Assembly (NCBI GenBank): GCA_913047695.1
Contig: CAJWUI010000001.1
Span: 310,001 to 374,000 of the forward strand
Direction: 5' to 3'
Length of the DNA stretch: 64,000 nucleotides
Source: an uncultured Bacteroidota bacterium
Lineage (GTDB): Bacteria > Bacteroidota > Bacteroidia > Flavobacteriales > Flavobacteriaceae
Below are positions 10,752-21,471 of the stretch, in pieces; within the stretch, counting starts at the first letter, position 1, and each line of letters begins with the position of its first letter. A program made the position numbers and the translations under genes. The notes under the pieces are model-generated. The model saw nothing but the letters and a program-made list of their open reading frames with translations, was not told where the DNA came from and made no database searches.

Positions 10752-10799
10752 AATTAATTTGTTTAAATATTTTATAATGTGCAATTTAAACGAATTTAT

Positions 10800-11804
10800 T
10801 TAATTTTTTTGGTTTAAATCACCGAAATATGTGAAGCCTCTGATAAAATATGCATATAAAATGTTCTTATATTTATAATAATCTGGTTTTTTTCTTATTT
10901 TATTTTCCTTGAGAGCGAACCTTCTGAACGAAATAATGAATGCAATATGTGCGCGTAAAATTGAAATAAAATTCAATAATTTTAGAGAAAACAGATAATA
11001 TAAAGCGATAGCAGCATTTATTAACATACGCGAAATTAAAATGCTAGATTTATGTTTTCCAGGAAGATTTTTCATCAACATGAAAAGGGAATTTCTGTGG
11101 TTTAAGTAAGTTTTGTTAGGGGATTTTGGTAAAGTCACACCACCTATATGAAATACCTTGGACTCTCCTAGGGCATATATTTTGTAATTCTGATTGAAGA
11201 TCCTCCAGCACAGATCAATTTCCTCTTGATGTGCAAAAAAATCACCGTCAAATCCATTAAACTTCCAAAATATTTTACTTTTTATTACGAAACAAGCGCC
11301 GCTGGCCCAAAAAATTTCTTTAGGTGAATTATACTGACCTTTATCAACTTCAATCGTATTGAGGATTCTGCCTCGACAGTAGGGGAAACCATATTTGTCT
11401 ATATAACCTCCAGCAGCTCCAGCATATTCAAAATATTTTTTTTTATTGTAATCTAATATATGTGGTTGAATAACACCTATCTCGCTATTAGACTCAAATT
11501 TCTGGATAATTGGATTAAGCCAATTTTCTGTAACAATTAAATCTGTATTTAACAGCGCATAGTATTTGTTTTTAACAAATTTCAGACCTTTATTATATCC
11601 ATCCGCATAACCATAATTTTTATCTAGTTGAATACAAAGTAAGTCAGGATATTTTGATTTGAACCAGGTCACTGAATTATCAGTTGAACAATTATCAATT
11701 AAGACAACATCTGCCTGAGGACTATTTAAAATTGTATAATCCAAAAATTTTTTCAATAATTCTAAGCCATTAAAGTTTAGAAGAACAACTGCAGCCCGTT
11801 TCAT
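10800..11804 (-). CDS. glycosyltransferase family 2
   Basis: AAVVLLNFNGLELLKKFL...VVLIDNCSTDNS...LLNTDLIVTENWL...GFDGDFFAHQEEIDLCWR. Confidence 0.92.
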   Translation of the reverse strand: MKRAAVVLLNFNGLELLKKFLDYTILNSPQADVVLIDNCSTDNSVTWFKSKYPDLLCIQLDKNYGYADGYNKGLKFVKNKYYALLNTDLIVTENWLNPIIQKFESNSEIGVIQPHILDYNKKKYFEYAGAAGGYIDKYGFPYCRGRILNTIEVDKGQYNSPKEIFWASGACFVIKSKIFWKFNGFDGDFFAHQEEIDLCWRIFNQNYKIYALGESKVFHIGGVTLPKSPNKTYLNHRNSLFMLMKNLPGKHKSSILISRMLINAAIALYYLFSLKLLNFISILRAHIAFIISFRRFALKENKIRKKPDYYKYKNILYAYFIRGFTYFGDLNQKN

Positions 11805-12253
11805 TTATTTTTTGAATAAAAAGGAATAGAATCTATAAACTCAACTTTTTTTTCATTTTGTTTTACAGCACAAAAATAATGATTTAGTCCATTTGTAACC
11901 ATAAGATATGGACATTTGAGTTTAAGATTATATTGAATAATTTGATCAAATGTTTTTTGATTAATTCTTACTGATGGTGATTTACATTCTATTAAAATAA
12001 ATGGTGATAGTTTTTTACTATAAACCAACAAATCAAACCTTTTTTTTAGCCCATAAACATCTATTTGATGTTCAACACTTAGATGAGAAGATGGATAGCC
12101 CTTAGTGTGGACAACGTAATTTATACAATGGACCCTTACCCATTCTTCAGGTGAACAAAAAAGCCATTTTTTGCGTATAGGTTCAAATATATAATGTTTA
12201 TTTTCTATATTTTTAGTTAGCAGATTATATTTTGGGAAATTCAATTTTTTCAC
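11801..12253 (-). CDS. stand-alone type I restriction enzyme R N-terminal-like (HsdR_N) domain protein
   Basis: KKLNFPKYN...IRKKWLFCSPEEWVRVHCINYVV...FDLLVYSKKLSPFILIECKSPSVRI; nuclease-like LIECK motif; likely GTG start at 12253. Confidence 0.78.
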   Translation of the reverse strand: MKKLNFPKYNLLTKNIENKHYIFEPIRKKWLFCSPEEWVRVHCINYVVHTKGYPSSHLSVEHQIDVYGLKKRFDLLVYSKKLSPFILIECKSPSVRINQKTFDQIIQYNLKLKCPYLMVTNGLNHYFCAVKQNEKKVEFIDSIPFYSKNK

Positions 12254-12280
12254 GGTATAAAGTTGCGATAAAATTTTTAG

Positions 12281-13276
12281 ATGCAAGACTACAATAAAAT
12301 ACTGTCGAATATCAAAAAGGAGAAATATTCACCTTTTTATCTTTTATCGGGAAAAGAAACTTATTTTATAGACTCTGTTTCATCCATTCTTGTAAATAAA
12401 ATTGTTCAAGAAGCTTCCAAAGAGTTTGATTTTACAAAATTTTATGGCCAAGACACAAGAGCATCTGATATTATTGAATCTGCAAGGCGTTTCCCGATGT
12501 TATCAAAATACAATCTTATAATAGTTAAAGAGGCTCAAAATATGCGTGCCAACGAGTATGATTATCTTGCAAATTACGTATCCCAACCCTCTAATCATTC
12601 AATAATTATTTTCTGTTATAAACATAAAGAATTTGATAAAAGAAAAAAGCTATATAAAAATGCTGAAGTGTTTGGTGAATGTGGAAATTTTAAAGGTGTA
12701 AGCGATAATCAATTATTTAATTGGATCAAATTAAATGCTTCCAATATCAGATTAGACATCTCTCCCCATGCGATTGAGCTACTAGTATCAAATATTGGAA
12801 ATAATTTAAGTAGGCTTGATAGTGAATTGAAAAAACTGAAAATAATTGTTTCAGATAGTGAAACAGTAGATAAACAACATGTAGAGAAATATATTGGTAT
12901 TAGTAAAGATTATAATACTTTTGAATTGCAGAATGCTATCGGTTTAGGTCATTTTACAAAAGCATTCCAAATTACAAAGTTTTTGAATACTAATCCTCGA
13001 GAAAACCCTGTTTTCCTTATCTTGGGGTCACTGCATAATTACTTTCAAAAACTAATTATGCTGAAAAGCGGTTGTTATGATATGAGTAAAGTTGGTATAA
13101 ACCCTTATTTTTTTGATGAATACAAAATAGCTGCAGAAAGATTTTCGGTAAAACAAATCTTACAGGCACTAGAATATATTATGAAAGCTGATTTAGAATC
13201 TAAAGGTATCGGGGCCTTAAATAAAAAAAACACCACAATTCTTGAAGAATTAGTTTTAAAACTTTTTTCGATTTGA
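12281..13276 (+). CDS. holA: DNA polymerase III subunit delta
   Basis: SPFYLLSGKETYFIDSVSSIL...FTKFYGQDTRASDIIESARRFPMLSKYNLIIVKEAQ. Confidence 0.92.
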   Translation: MQDYNKILSNIKKEKYSPFYLLSGKETYFIDSVSSILVNKIVQEASKEFDFTKFYGQDTRASDIIESARRFPMLSKYNLIIVKEAQNMRANEYDYLANYVSQPSNHSIIIFCYKHKEFDKRKKLYKNAEVFGECGNFKGVSDNQLFNWIKLNASNIRLDISPHAIELLVSNIGNNLSRLDSELKKLKIIVSDSETVDKQHVEKYIGISKDYNTFELQNAIGLGHFTKAFQITKFLNTNPRENPVFLILGSLHNYFQKLIMLKSGCYDMSKVGINPYFFDEYKIAAERFSVKQILQALEYIMKADLESKGIGALNKKNTTILEELVLKLFSI

Positions 13277-13284
13277 AACTAGGT

Positions 13285-15717
13285 TTATTTATAAGATATG
13301 AGTGGATACTTATTTGGGTTAGAATCATTCATAATTTGGTATGCGGCCTCAAAAATGTCATCTTCAGAGGGTTTCGAAAAATAATCACCATCACCCCCAT
13401 ATGCAGGCCTATGTGCATTTGCAGTTAATAGTTTAGGAGTCGAGTCTAGGAAATTAAATATATTTTGCTTATCAACTAGCTGTTGGAATATATAAGCCGA
13501 AGCCCCACCAGGCACATCTTCATCAACAATCAGTAAGCGATTTGTTTTACTTATACTTTCTTTGATTTGATTTTTTAAATCAAATGGTATTAAACTTTGC
13601 AAATCGATTATTTCGGCCGAAATTCCTTCCTGTAACAATCTTTTTGCCGTATTCACAACAAGTCTTAAAGTCGATCCATAAGATATTATTGTAATATCCT
13701 TTCCCTCTAAAATAGTTTCAATTTCACCTATTGGAATTGTAAATTCTCCCAAATTTTTAGGTAATTTTTCTTTAACCCGATATCCATTTAGAGATTCAAT
13801 GACTATAGCTGGTTGTTTGATCTTCATTAGCATGTTATAAAAACCAGCAGCTTGGGTCATATTCCGAGGAGTCAAAATAAAAATACCTTGAAGCAAATTA
13901 ATTAACCCACCCATTTGAGATCCTGAATGCCAAATACCTTCTAACCGATGGCCTCTAGTCCTTATTATTAAAGGAGCAAACTGCTGTCCTACAGTTCTAT
14001 AACTCATTGTAGCTAAATCGTCACTTAATATTTGTAAGCAGTAAAGAATATAATCTAAATATTGAATTTCTGCTATTGGACGAAGTCCACGATATGCTAA
14101 TCCAATTCCCTGTCCTATAATTGTTGATTCCCTAATACCTGTATCAGAAACTCTATTTTTACCATATTTTTTCTGCATGCCTTCCATCCCCTGATTGACA
14201 TCGCCAATTTTTCCAACATCTTCTCCAAACATAATAAGATTGTCATATTTTTTAAATAATATATCAAAATTGTCTCTTATGATTATTCTACCATCTACCA
14301 TTTTTGATTCTTTTTCAAAAATTGGTTTAGTGCAGTTAATCTTTTCCAAACCTTTTAAAGGATGGCTGTATAAATCAGATGAAATTTTATTTGATACAAA
14401 TTCATATAACTCCTTAAACCATTTTATGTAATTCTCAAATCCGCTGTAATCATACTTCGCAAGAACTAGATTAATTTTTCTGCCGGCAGATATAAGATCC
14501 TTATATCCAATTTCTTCAATTTTTTCTAAGTGAGAATAAATTAAATGTATGTGTGGATCATTATGTGTGATTTTTTTTAGTGTTGATTCAAATTTTATCA
14601 AATTTTCCTTTTCCTTGATAATAGGAGATTGGTAGTTATTCCATGCTTCACGTCTTATATTCCTAACATCACTTACAATTTGTTTTTCTATATCCTCTAT
14701 TTCTAATTCAGTAGCTATACCTTCATTTATTATCCATTCCCTCATTTTAAGGTTGCAGTCATACATTTTTTCCCACTCAAGGCGTGATTTGGATTTATAT
14801 CGTTCATGCGATCCTGACGATGAGTGCCCTAGTGGCTGTGTTAATTCTTTGACATGAATCAAAACTGGAACATGTTCTGACCTTGCGATTTTCGAAGCAA
14901 AATTATATGTCTCTATTAGGCTTAAGTAATCCCATCCATTGACCGATAATATTTCAAAACCTTTTTCAGTATTTGTTCGTTGAAAACCCTTTAGTACTTC
15001 AGAGATACTTTGTTTTGTTGTATGTTCTTCATTTGACACTGAAATTCCATAGCCGTCATCCCATATACTTATTACCATCGGAACCTGAAGAACACCTGCG
15101 GCATTTATAGCTTCAAAAAACATACCCTCACTAGTGCTTGCATTTCCAATTGTTCCCCATGCAATTTCGTTTCCTTTATCAGAAAAATTTTTACTGTTTT
15201 TAATTTTAAGGTTTCTGTAAATTTTTGATGCCTGCGCAAGACCCAATAATCTTGGCATCTGGGAACCTGTTGGCGAAATATCGCCACTATGATTTTTAAT
15301 TTTTAATAAACTCAACCATTCATTATTTTTATTTTTATTTGCTGTCATAAAGTGGCCTCCCATTTGCCTTCCGCCAGACATAGGTTCTCTTTTTAAATCT
15401 AGGTCAGCATATAAGGATGCAAAAATATTTGAAACACTAAGGAGTCCCTGCGCCATAAGAAGAGTCTGGTCTCGATAATATCCTGCTCTATAATCACCTT
15501 TTTTAAAAAAATGGTTCAAGGCTAGTTGAGGCAATTCTTTTCCATCGCCAAAAATTCCAAATTTTCCTTTCCCTGAAAAAACTTCTTTTCTGCCAAGAAC
15601 ACTACATTCTCTGCTAGTTACTGCAATCTTATAATCAGAAATAACTTGGTTTTTAAAGTCCTTAAATGAAATCTTAATTTCTTCGTCTTTATTTTCAACA
15701 CTCATAAGTGTTTGCAA
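13285..15717 (-). CDS. 2-oxoacid/2-oxoisovalerate dehydrogenase E1, alpha and beta subunits fused
   Basis: 810 aa; alpha-like GGRQMGGHFM...GTIGNASTSEGMFFEA; beta-like FGEDVGKIGDVNQGMEGMQKKYGKNRVSDTGIRESTIIGQGIGLAYRGLRPIAEIQY. Confidence 0.9.
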   Translation of the reverse strand: MQTLMSVENKDEEIKISFKDFKNQVISDYKIAVTSRECSVLGRKEVFSGKGKFGIFGDGKELPQLALNHFFKKGDYRAGYYRDQTLLMAQGLLSVSNIFASLYADLDLKREPMSGGRQMGGHFMTANKNKNNEWLSLLKIKNHSGDISPTGSQMPRLLGLAQASKIYRNLKIKNSKNFSDKGNEIAWGTIGNASTSEGMFFEAINAAGVLQVPMVISIWDDGYGISVSNEEHTTKQSISEVLKGFQRTNTEKGFEILSVNGWDYLSLIETYNFASKIARSEHVPVLIHVKELTQPLGHSSSGSHERYKSKSRLEWEKMYDCNLKMREWIINEGIATELEIEDIEKQIVSDVRNIRREAWNNYQSPIIKEKENLIKFESTLKKITHNDPHIHLIYSHLEKIEEIGYKDLISAGRKINLVLAKYDYSGFENYIKWFKELYEFVSNKISSDLYSHPLKGLEKINCTKPIFEKESKMVDGRIIIRDNFDILFKKYDNLIMFGEDVGKIGDVNQGMEGMQKKYGKNRVSDTGIRESTIIGQGIGLAYRGLRPIAEIQYLDYILYCLQILSDDLATMSYRTVGQQFAPLIIRTRGHRLEGIWHSGSQMGGLINLLQGIFILTPRNMTQAAGFYNMLMKIKQPAIVIESLNGYRVKEKLPKNLGEFTIPIGEIETILEGKDITIISYGSTLRLVVNTAKRLLQEGISAEIIDLQSLIPFDLKNQIKESISKTNRLLIVDEDVPGGASAYIFQQLVDKQNIFNFLDSTPKLLTANAHRPAYGGDGDYFSKPSEDDIFEAAYQIMNDSNPNKYPLISYK

Positions 15718-15782
15718 AATACAAAAAAAGGTTGCCTTAAATTACGATATAGTCAAATTAAAAAAAGATTTGATTTTAAATA

Positions 15783-18608
15783 TTAAAACCATTTTCGTGT
15801 GAAAAGACTACTTAATGTGCTTAATCTAGGATAAAACAAAAATCTAATTTTTGTTGAATAGAAGTCTTGTGTTGGTTCGAAACCATTTGAAGAGTAAAGA
15901 GGGAAAAACAGTTCAAAATAATCTTGAACAAGATTAAATTTAATTCCAGAATCAAAATAAATTTTAGAATTACGTCCTTGGTTTTTAAGAGTTCCTATGT
16001 CACCGTAAAGTTCAATCCATTTCCAGATTCCTATTGAAGCGTTAATTGATATCATGTAATTATTTGATGAAGACTCATCAAAAAAGGATTTAAATCCACC
16101 TTCTGCAGGAACAAATTGTTGACTCCAAATACCAGTCTCGTCTGATCTGCCTAAATAATCATATCGAAACAGGTAATCAGGTGAACGATTTAGATTGAAA
16201 TCGAAAAATTGGGTTTCAAGTGTATTATGCCAAATAAATTTTCCAGCAAATAAGCGAATTGAAAATTGACGCCCACTCGGAAATAATTTTCTGTATTGGC
16301 TTGTAAAATGAATTTTACCAAATTTGCCAGAGACTTCAAAATTTGATGTTGTTGAAAAAACATTAACAGCATCTGAATTGTTGTATCGATGCAGAAAACT
16401 TAGAACGCTATAATCTGGATTTACTACAATTTCAGGATCTCGTTCTCTAAAAACGTTGTACCATGAAACATTAAACAGCTGCCTCTTATTTGATCTCAAA
16501 TCTAAAGGTCTAAAATACATTGAAAATGAGGGCTGTATAGAAGTGTATCGCAAATTTGTGTTATAATGATAACTTTTACCAGTTATAAAAGCCTGATTAA
16601 GATAATTTTTACTTTTATGATTAATAAATCGATAACGGGTTCTAAAAAATCCTACGTAATCATCCTCTTTAAAAGAGTATTGGGGATGAATATCAAGTTC
16701 AAAAGGTTGATTTTTTACTCTTGTATTATAAATCCTCATTCCAGCAGTAAATCCATCATAAACATTAAAATCTGATATTGGGTGATAAAATAGTTGATTG
16801 CGTTTAAGGTTTTCACTGTCACCATAAAAGGTCAACTTAAGGGGTTTTATACCGTGAGATGAACGCAAGTATTTCCAGTTATTATTTCTGTTTTTTTCAG
16901 GTAGGTATCGATTAGAATTTATTGCTGCAAAATCATATTCCCCGTTTTTAAATTTGAATATAGAGTCATTTCCTGTATAAAAATACCAATGCTCTTTTAA
17001 GATGCTATCATTTTTAATGAAATCTAACTTAAATGGTAATTTTCTTTTATTCTTTTCACTAATGGTTATGGATGTTGTCGTTTTATTTTTCACAGTATTT
17101 TTTATATGGAGATCAAATGCTTCTCTGTCAGATAGATAGTCATTAAAAAACCAATTTAAGTTTTTGTCGGATTTATTTTCCAAAATTGTTTTTAATTTCT
17201 TTTCACCTTTGCCTGACGTATATTCATACAAACTTTCTAATAAGATTCTTTTACCTAAAAATTGATCTAAATAAAACAAACCTGATCCAACATGATATGG
17301 TGAGGTGTAAAGTTCATTGGATTTTGTTAACTTTTCTCTGCCTAATGTGTCTGATTGTTGATTATTTGCATGTTCGCCAAATTCATATATAAAAGAGAAA
17401 CTTTCATTAAATCCAATTTTAGGTGCACTATATCCTTTAAATAGGGGGATTCCTAAAATTTTAAAGTCTTTCAATGCACCAAGAAATTTAGTTTCAGGAT
17501 AAAACTTTTCAACATATTTCATCATTGTGTATGTTTGAATACCACCTGGAATCCAATGATTTTTTCTTTTGTTTATTTCTAAAAGCTCGTGTAAATAAGA
17601 GGCTAAAAAAGCTTTAATAAATTTTGTTTCAAAAATAAATTCTTCACTAAATGGCTTCAAAAATGAAAATGCTTCGCTTATACCTACTAAAGGGTTTTTG
17701 GCATAATCTTTCCTCAGAACTAACAATTTATAATTTTTCAATGGGCCTAAAATGGTCTTTGTAAATGAATAAATTTTTTGCAAAGATTTCTCTAGCTCAA
17801 CTTTTCCATTTTTCTTAGGTAAAATATCGGTTACAATTACGAAACCATCATCAAATACTATCCTTTCAAAGTCATTTTTTTCATCAAAAATAAATTCTGG
17901 GCTTGATAATTCTGCAGCTTCAAATCGGCTTAAAACTAAATTTTCACTATAATTTTTTGTTGAAACGTTAGTTAAGTTAGTGACTAAATTGTAGTTTTTA
18001 GGATATTTCCAATTAATAAAATAATTAGATGGAGGGTTACTATTGTCCCTTAGTCCAAGATTACTATGTAATATCCAATCCCCTTTTTTGAATGGGCTAA
18101 CACTAATAAAAAAATCTCTGATGAATATTTTATTATTCGAATTTATCCCGTATCCAGTAAATTTATCATCTGGAAGTTTAACTTGATATTTTATTGAAAT
18201 ATCAATTCTTTCACCTGGATTTATGGTTTCAATAAGTTTTAATTCAACTATGTCAAGCTGATTCTCAAGCCTTGACCACCTTAATGATTTATTTTCATTA
18301 TTTATACTTTCAATTTTAGTGAAACCAAGTTTATTTTTTGCACTGAAATAAAAACTGCGATTAAATTGGTTTGCCAAATGGTTTACAAGCTGAGACTCTG
18401 TGCCTTCGTATGAATTAGCCCAGTCATTCAAATATATTTTGTCAAGTTTAATATTTGATGTGTTTTTAAATGAAATTGTTTGGGAAATTGTTAATGTTTT
18501 TTCGTTTGAATCTAATTCACTGTCAATATTATATGTTGTTTGAGATATTGCTTTTAGCTGAAGCAAACATATATATATATATAAAAGAAACTTGAATTTA
18601 TAATCCAT
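15783..18608 (-). CDS. M1 aminopeptidase-like protein (degenerate active site) with C-terminal beta-barrel-like region
   Basis: Signal peptide; YNIDSELDSNEKTLTISQTISFKNTS N-terminal M1-like domain; HELLE in place of HExxH; C-terminal alternating aromatic strands ending in ...RKWF. Confidence 0.65.
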   Translation of the reverse strand: MDYKFKFLLYIYICLLQLKAISQTTYNIDSELDSNEKTLTISQTISFKNTSNIKLDKIYLNDWANSYEGTESQLVNHLANQFNRSFYFSAKNKLGFTKIESINNENKSLRWSRLENQLDIVELKLIETINPGERIDISIKYQVKLPDDKFTGYGINSNNKIFIRDFFISVSPFKKGDWILHSNLGLRDNSNPPSNYFINWKYPKNYNLVTNLTNVSTKNYSENLVLSRFEAAELSSPEFIFDEKNDFERIVFDDGFVIVTDILPKKNGKVELEKSLQKIYSFTKTILGPLKNYKLLVLRKDYAKNPLVGISEAFSFLKPFSEEFIFETKFIKAFLASYLHELLEINKRKNHWIPGGIQTYTMMKYVEKFYPETKFLGALKDFKILGIPLFKGYSAPKIGFNESFSFIYEFGEHANNQQSDTLGREKLTKSNELYTSPYHVGSGLFYLDQFLGKRILLESLYEYTSGKGEKKLKTILENKSDKNLNWFFNDYLSDREAFDLHIKNTVKNKTTTSITISEKNKRKLPFKLDFIKNDSILKEHWYFYTGNDSIFKFKNGEYDFAAINSNRYLPEKNRNNNWKYLRSSHGIKPLKLTFYGDSENLKRNQLFYHPISDFNVYDGFTAGMRIYNTRVKNQPFELDIHPQYSFKEDDYVGFFRTRYRFINHKSKNYLNQAFITGKSYHYNTNLRYTSIQPSFSMYFRPLDLRSNKRQLFNVSWYNVFRERDPEIVVNPDYSVLSFLHRYNNSDAVNVFSTTSNFEVSGKFGKIHFTSQYRKLFPSGRQFSIRLFAGKFIWHNTLETQFFDFNLNRSPDYLFRYDYLGRSDETGIWSQQFVPAEGGFKSFFDESSSNNYMISINASIGIWKWIELYGDIGTLKNQGRNSKIYFDSGIKFNLVQDYFELFFPLYSSNGFEPTQDFYSTKIRFLFYPRLSTLSSLFTRKWF

Positions 18609-18609
18609 C

Positions 18610-21456
18610 TCAAGTAGTTATGTATTTAGATTCTAACTCTTTTTTTAGGAACTTTGCAGTATGACTGTCTTGATTTAGTATTAGCTCTTCTGGAGTCCCT
18701 TTACAGACTAATTTTCCACCATTTTTCCCCCCCTCAGGTCCTATGTCAAAAATATAATCAGCCTGCTTAATTACATCAAGGTTATGCTCGATAATCATAA
18801 CAGTATTTCCCTTGTCAACCAAAATATTTAAAATGCCAAGAAGAACACGTATGTCTTCAAAATGAAGTCCAGTTGTGGGCTCATCTAAAATAAAGAGCGT
18901 ATTACCAGTATCTTTTTTGGAAAGTTCAGAAGCAAGTTTCACTCTTTGTGCTTCTCCACCTGAGAGTGTTGTCGAAGGTTGTCCTAAATTAACATAGCCT
19001 AAACCAACTTCCTTTAATGCTATTAGTTTTCTATATATTTTTGGAATTTGTTCAAAAAAATCACAAGCTTCATTTATTGACATTTCAAGAACATCTGATA
19101 TGGATTTACCTTTATATCTGACTTCAAGTGTTTCTCGGTTAAATCTCCTCCCATGGCAACTTTCACATTCAACATGAACATCCGGTAAAAAATTCATTTC
19201 AATTATTTTCATACCGCCACCTTGACAATTTTCGCAACGGCCACCAATTACGTTAAAACTAAATCTACCTGGCTTATAACCTCTAATTTGTGCTTCTGGA
19301 GTTTTTGTAAACAAACTTCTGATTTCACTAAAAGCACCACAATATGTGACAGGATTGCTTCTAGGGGTCCTTCCTATTGGACTTTGATTTACGTCAACTA
19401 TTTTATCAATATTTTCCAGTCCCGTAATATTTTGATAAGAAAGAGGAGATTTAAAGGAATTGTACAGATAATTGCTTATTACAGGATATAAAGTTTCATT
19501 AATCAGAGAAGATTTTCCACTCCCCGAAACTCCTGTTATCCCTATCATTACACCAAGAGGAAATTCAATATTTATATTTTTTAAATTATTTCCTGAGCAA
19601 CCAATCAAATTTATTTTTTTACCGTTTCCTTTTCTACGAATATTAGGAATATTAATTTGTAAATTACCATTTAGATAATTTGCAGTCAGAGTATTTTCTA
19701 AAAGAATCTGTTTGGGATTCCCTTGGGATATAACTAATCCGCCTTTCTTCCCTGCCAAAGGCCCCATATCAATTAGATAATCTGCACTTAACATCATATC
19801 TTTATCATGTTCCACTACTAGAATTGAATTCCCTAAATCTCTTAACGAATTTAAGGAGCCAATTAGCCTTTTATTGTCCCTTTGATGAAGGCCAATACTT
19901 GGTTCGTCTAAAATATATAATACGTTCATTAATTGCGATCCAATCTGAGTAGCAAGTCTAATTCTTTGGGACTCCCCTCCAGAAAGAGATTTTGATGATC
20001 TGCTAAGTTGCAGATAATTTAAACCTACATTAAGTAAAAATTGTAATCGATTTGAAATTTCCTTTATAACTTCTGAAGCAATTTTTTTCTCATTTTCATT
20101 CAAAAATTTATGAAGTGATTTTATCCAAATCAAGAGATCATCTAAATCCATTTTGGTTACTTCAGATATATTTTTATTGTTAATTCTAAAATTAAGTGCT
20201 TCTTTTCTTAATCTTGATCCAAAACATTTTTCACATTCAAATTTGTCCATGAATTCATCTGCCCATCTTTTTAAGCTTGCAGTAGGTGATTCACTGTAAA
20301 TATTTTTTATATAATTTTCTAGTCCTTCGAAATCTATATTATATGTTCTTGTAATTCCCAAATTTTTAGAGGGGATTTCAAATTTCTCTTTGCTCCCTTT
20401 TAAAACAACAGCCATTGCCTCACTTGGAATCATTTTTATCGGGTCAGTCAAATTAAAACCGTAACAAGTTGCTATGGTTTCAATCTGACGATAAGTCCAA
20501 TTATTTTTTTTTGATCCTAATGGCGCAAGCCCACCTTGAGCAATTGACAGCTCATCATCCGGGATTATTTTTTTAAGATTTACTTTATGTTGAATACCTA
20601 ACCCTTTACATTTGGGACACATTCCTTTTGGTGAGTTGAATGAAAAGGTGTTTGGTTCTGGTACCGGATATGAAATTCCAGAAGAGGGACACATGAGGTT
20701 TTTACTGAAATAGCGCGTATTATCCTGGTCTAAATCTGAAATTAATACAGTTCCATCACCGTAATGCATTGCCGTTTTAATTGACTCTTCAAGACGTTTT
20801 TTAAAATCATCATTATCCTTAACTGTAAAACGATCAATCACTAAATCTATGTCGTGTGTTTTGTATCGATCTAATTTTAGACCTGGTGTTAACTCGATTA
20901 TTTTTTGATCTACTCTTACTTTTGAAAATCCTTGTCTTGAAAGGGAATCCAATAACTCACGGTAGTGACCTTTTCTAGATTGAATTATTGGAGCGAGAAG
21001 AGATATTTTTTTGTTAAAATATTCTTGTATGATTAATTCCTGAATCTGTGAATCAGAATAACTGATCATTTTTTGATTTGATTTATAACTATATGCTACT
21101 CCAATCCTTGCATACAACAGTCTCAAATAATCGTATAATTCTGTAATTGTTCCCACTGTTGATCTTGGGCTTTTGGAGGTAGTTTTTTGTTCTATAGCAA
21201 TTACTGGCGAAAGCCCATCTATTTTATCAACTTCAGGACGCTCCATATTGCCTAAAAACTGTCTGACATAGGCTGAAAATGTTTCCATATAGCGCCTTTG
21301 TCCTTCGGCGTAAATTGTATCAAATGCAAGTGACGATTTTCCACTGCCAGAGAGACCAGTAATGACGACCAATTTATTTCTAGGAATTTTTAAATCAATA
21401 TTTTTTAGATTATGAACGCGAGCCCCCTCAATGTTTATGTAGTTATTTTTTTGCAT
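18610..21456 (-). CDS. uvrA: excinuclease ABC subunit A
   Basis: [67 protein letters not shown]; zinc-finger CPKC/CENC. Confidence 0.98.
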   Translation of the reverse strand: MQKNNYINIEGARVHNLKNIDLKIPRNKLVVITGLSGSGKSSLAFDTIYAEGQRRYMETFSAYVRQFLGNMERPEVDKIDGLSPVIAIEQKTTSKSPRSTVGTITELYDYLRLLYARIGVAYSYKSNQKMISYSDSQIQELIIQEYFNKKISLLAPIIQSRKGHYRELLDSLSRQGFSKVRVDQKIIELTPGLKLDRYKTHDIDLVIDRFTVKDNDDFKKRLEESIKTAMHYGDGTVLISDLDQDNTRYFSKNLMCPSSGISYPVPEPNTFSFNSPKGMCPKCKGLGIQHKVNLKKIIPDDELSIAQGGLAPLGSKKNNWTYRQIETIATCYGFNLTDPIKMIPSEAMAVVLKGSKEKFEIPSKNLGITRTYNIDFEGLENYIKNIYSESPTASLKRWADEFMDKFECEKCFGSRLRKEALNFRINNKNISEVTKMDLDDLLIWIKSLHKFLNENEKKIASEVIKEISNRLQFLLNVGLNYLQLSRSSKSLSGGESQRIRLATQIGSQLMNVLYILDEPSIGLHQRDNKRLIGSLNSLRDLGNSILVVEHDKDMMLSADYLIDMGPLAGKKGGLVISQGNPKQILLENTLTANYLNGNLQINIPNIRRKGNGKKINLIGCSGNNLKNINIEFPLGVMIGITGVSGSGKSSLINETLYPVISNYLYNSFKSPLSYQNITGLENIDKIVDVNQSPIGRTPRSNPVTYCGAFSEIRSLFTKTPEAQIRGYKPGRFSFNVIGGRCENCQGGGMKIIEMNFLPDVHVECESCHGRRFNRETLEVRYKGKSISDVLEMSINEACDFFEQIPKIYRKLIALKEVGLGYVNLGQPSTTLSGGEAQRVKLASELSKKDTGNTLFILDEPTTGLHFEDIRVLLGILNILVDKGNTVMIIEHNLDVIKQADYIFDIGPEGGKNGGKLVCKGTPEELILNQDSHTAKFLKKELESKYITT

Positions 21457-21471
21457 GCGATGATTTAAAAA

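Noticed and set aside
11801-12253. Restriction-modification locus
   Set aside because: No methyltransferase or specificity subunit nearby; only an HsdR_N-like domain next to holA.
18565-18590. (AT)n run near the start of the M1-like gene as regulatory repeat
   Set aside because: Lies inside the signal peptide coding region in a very AT-rich genome; no reason to treat as functional.
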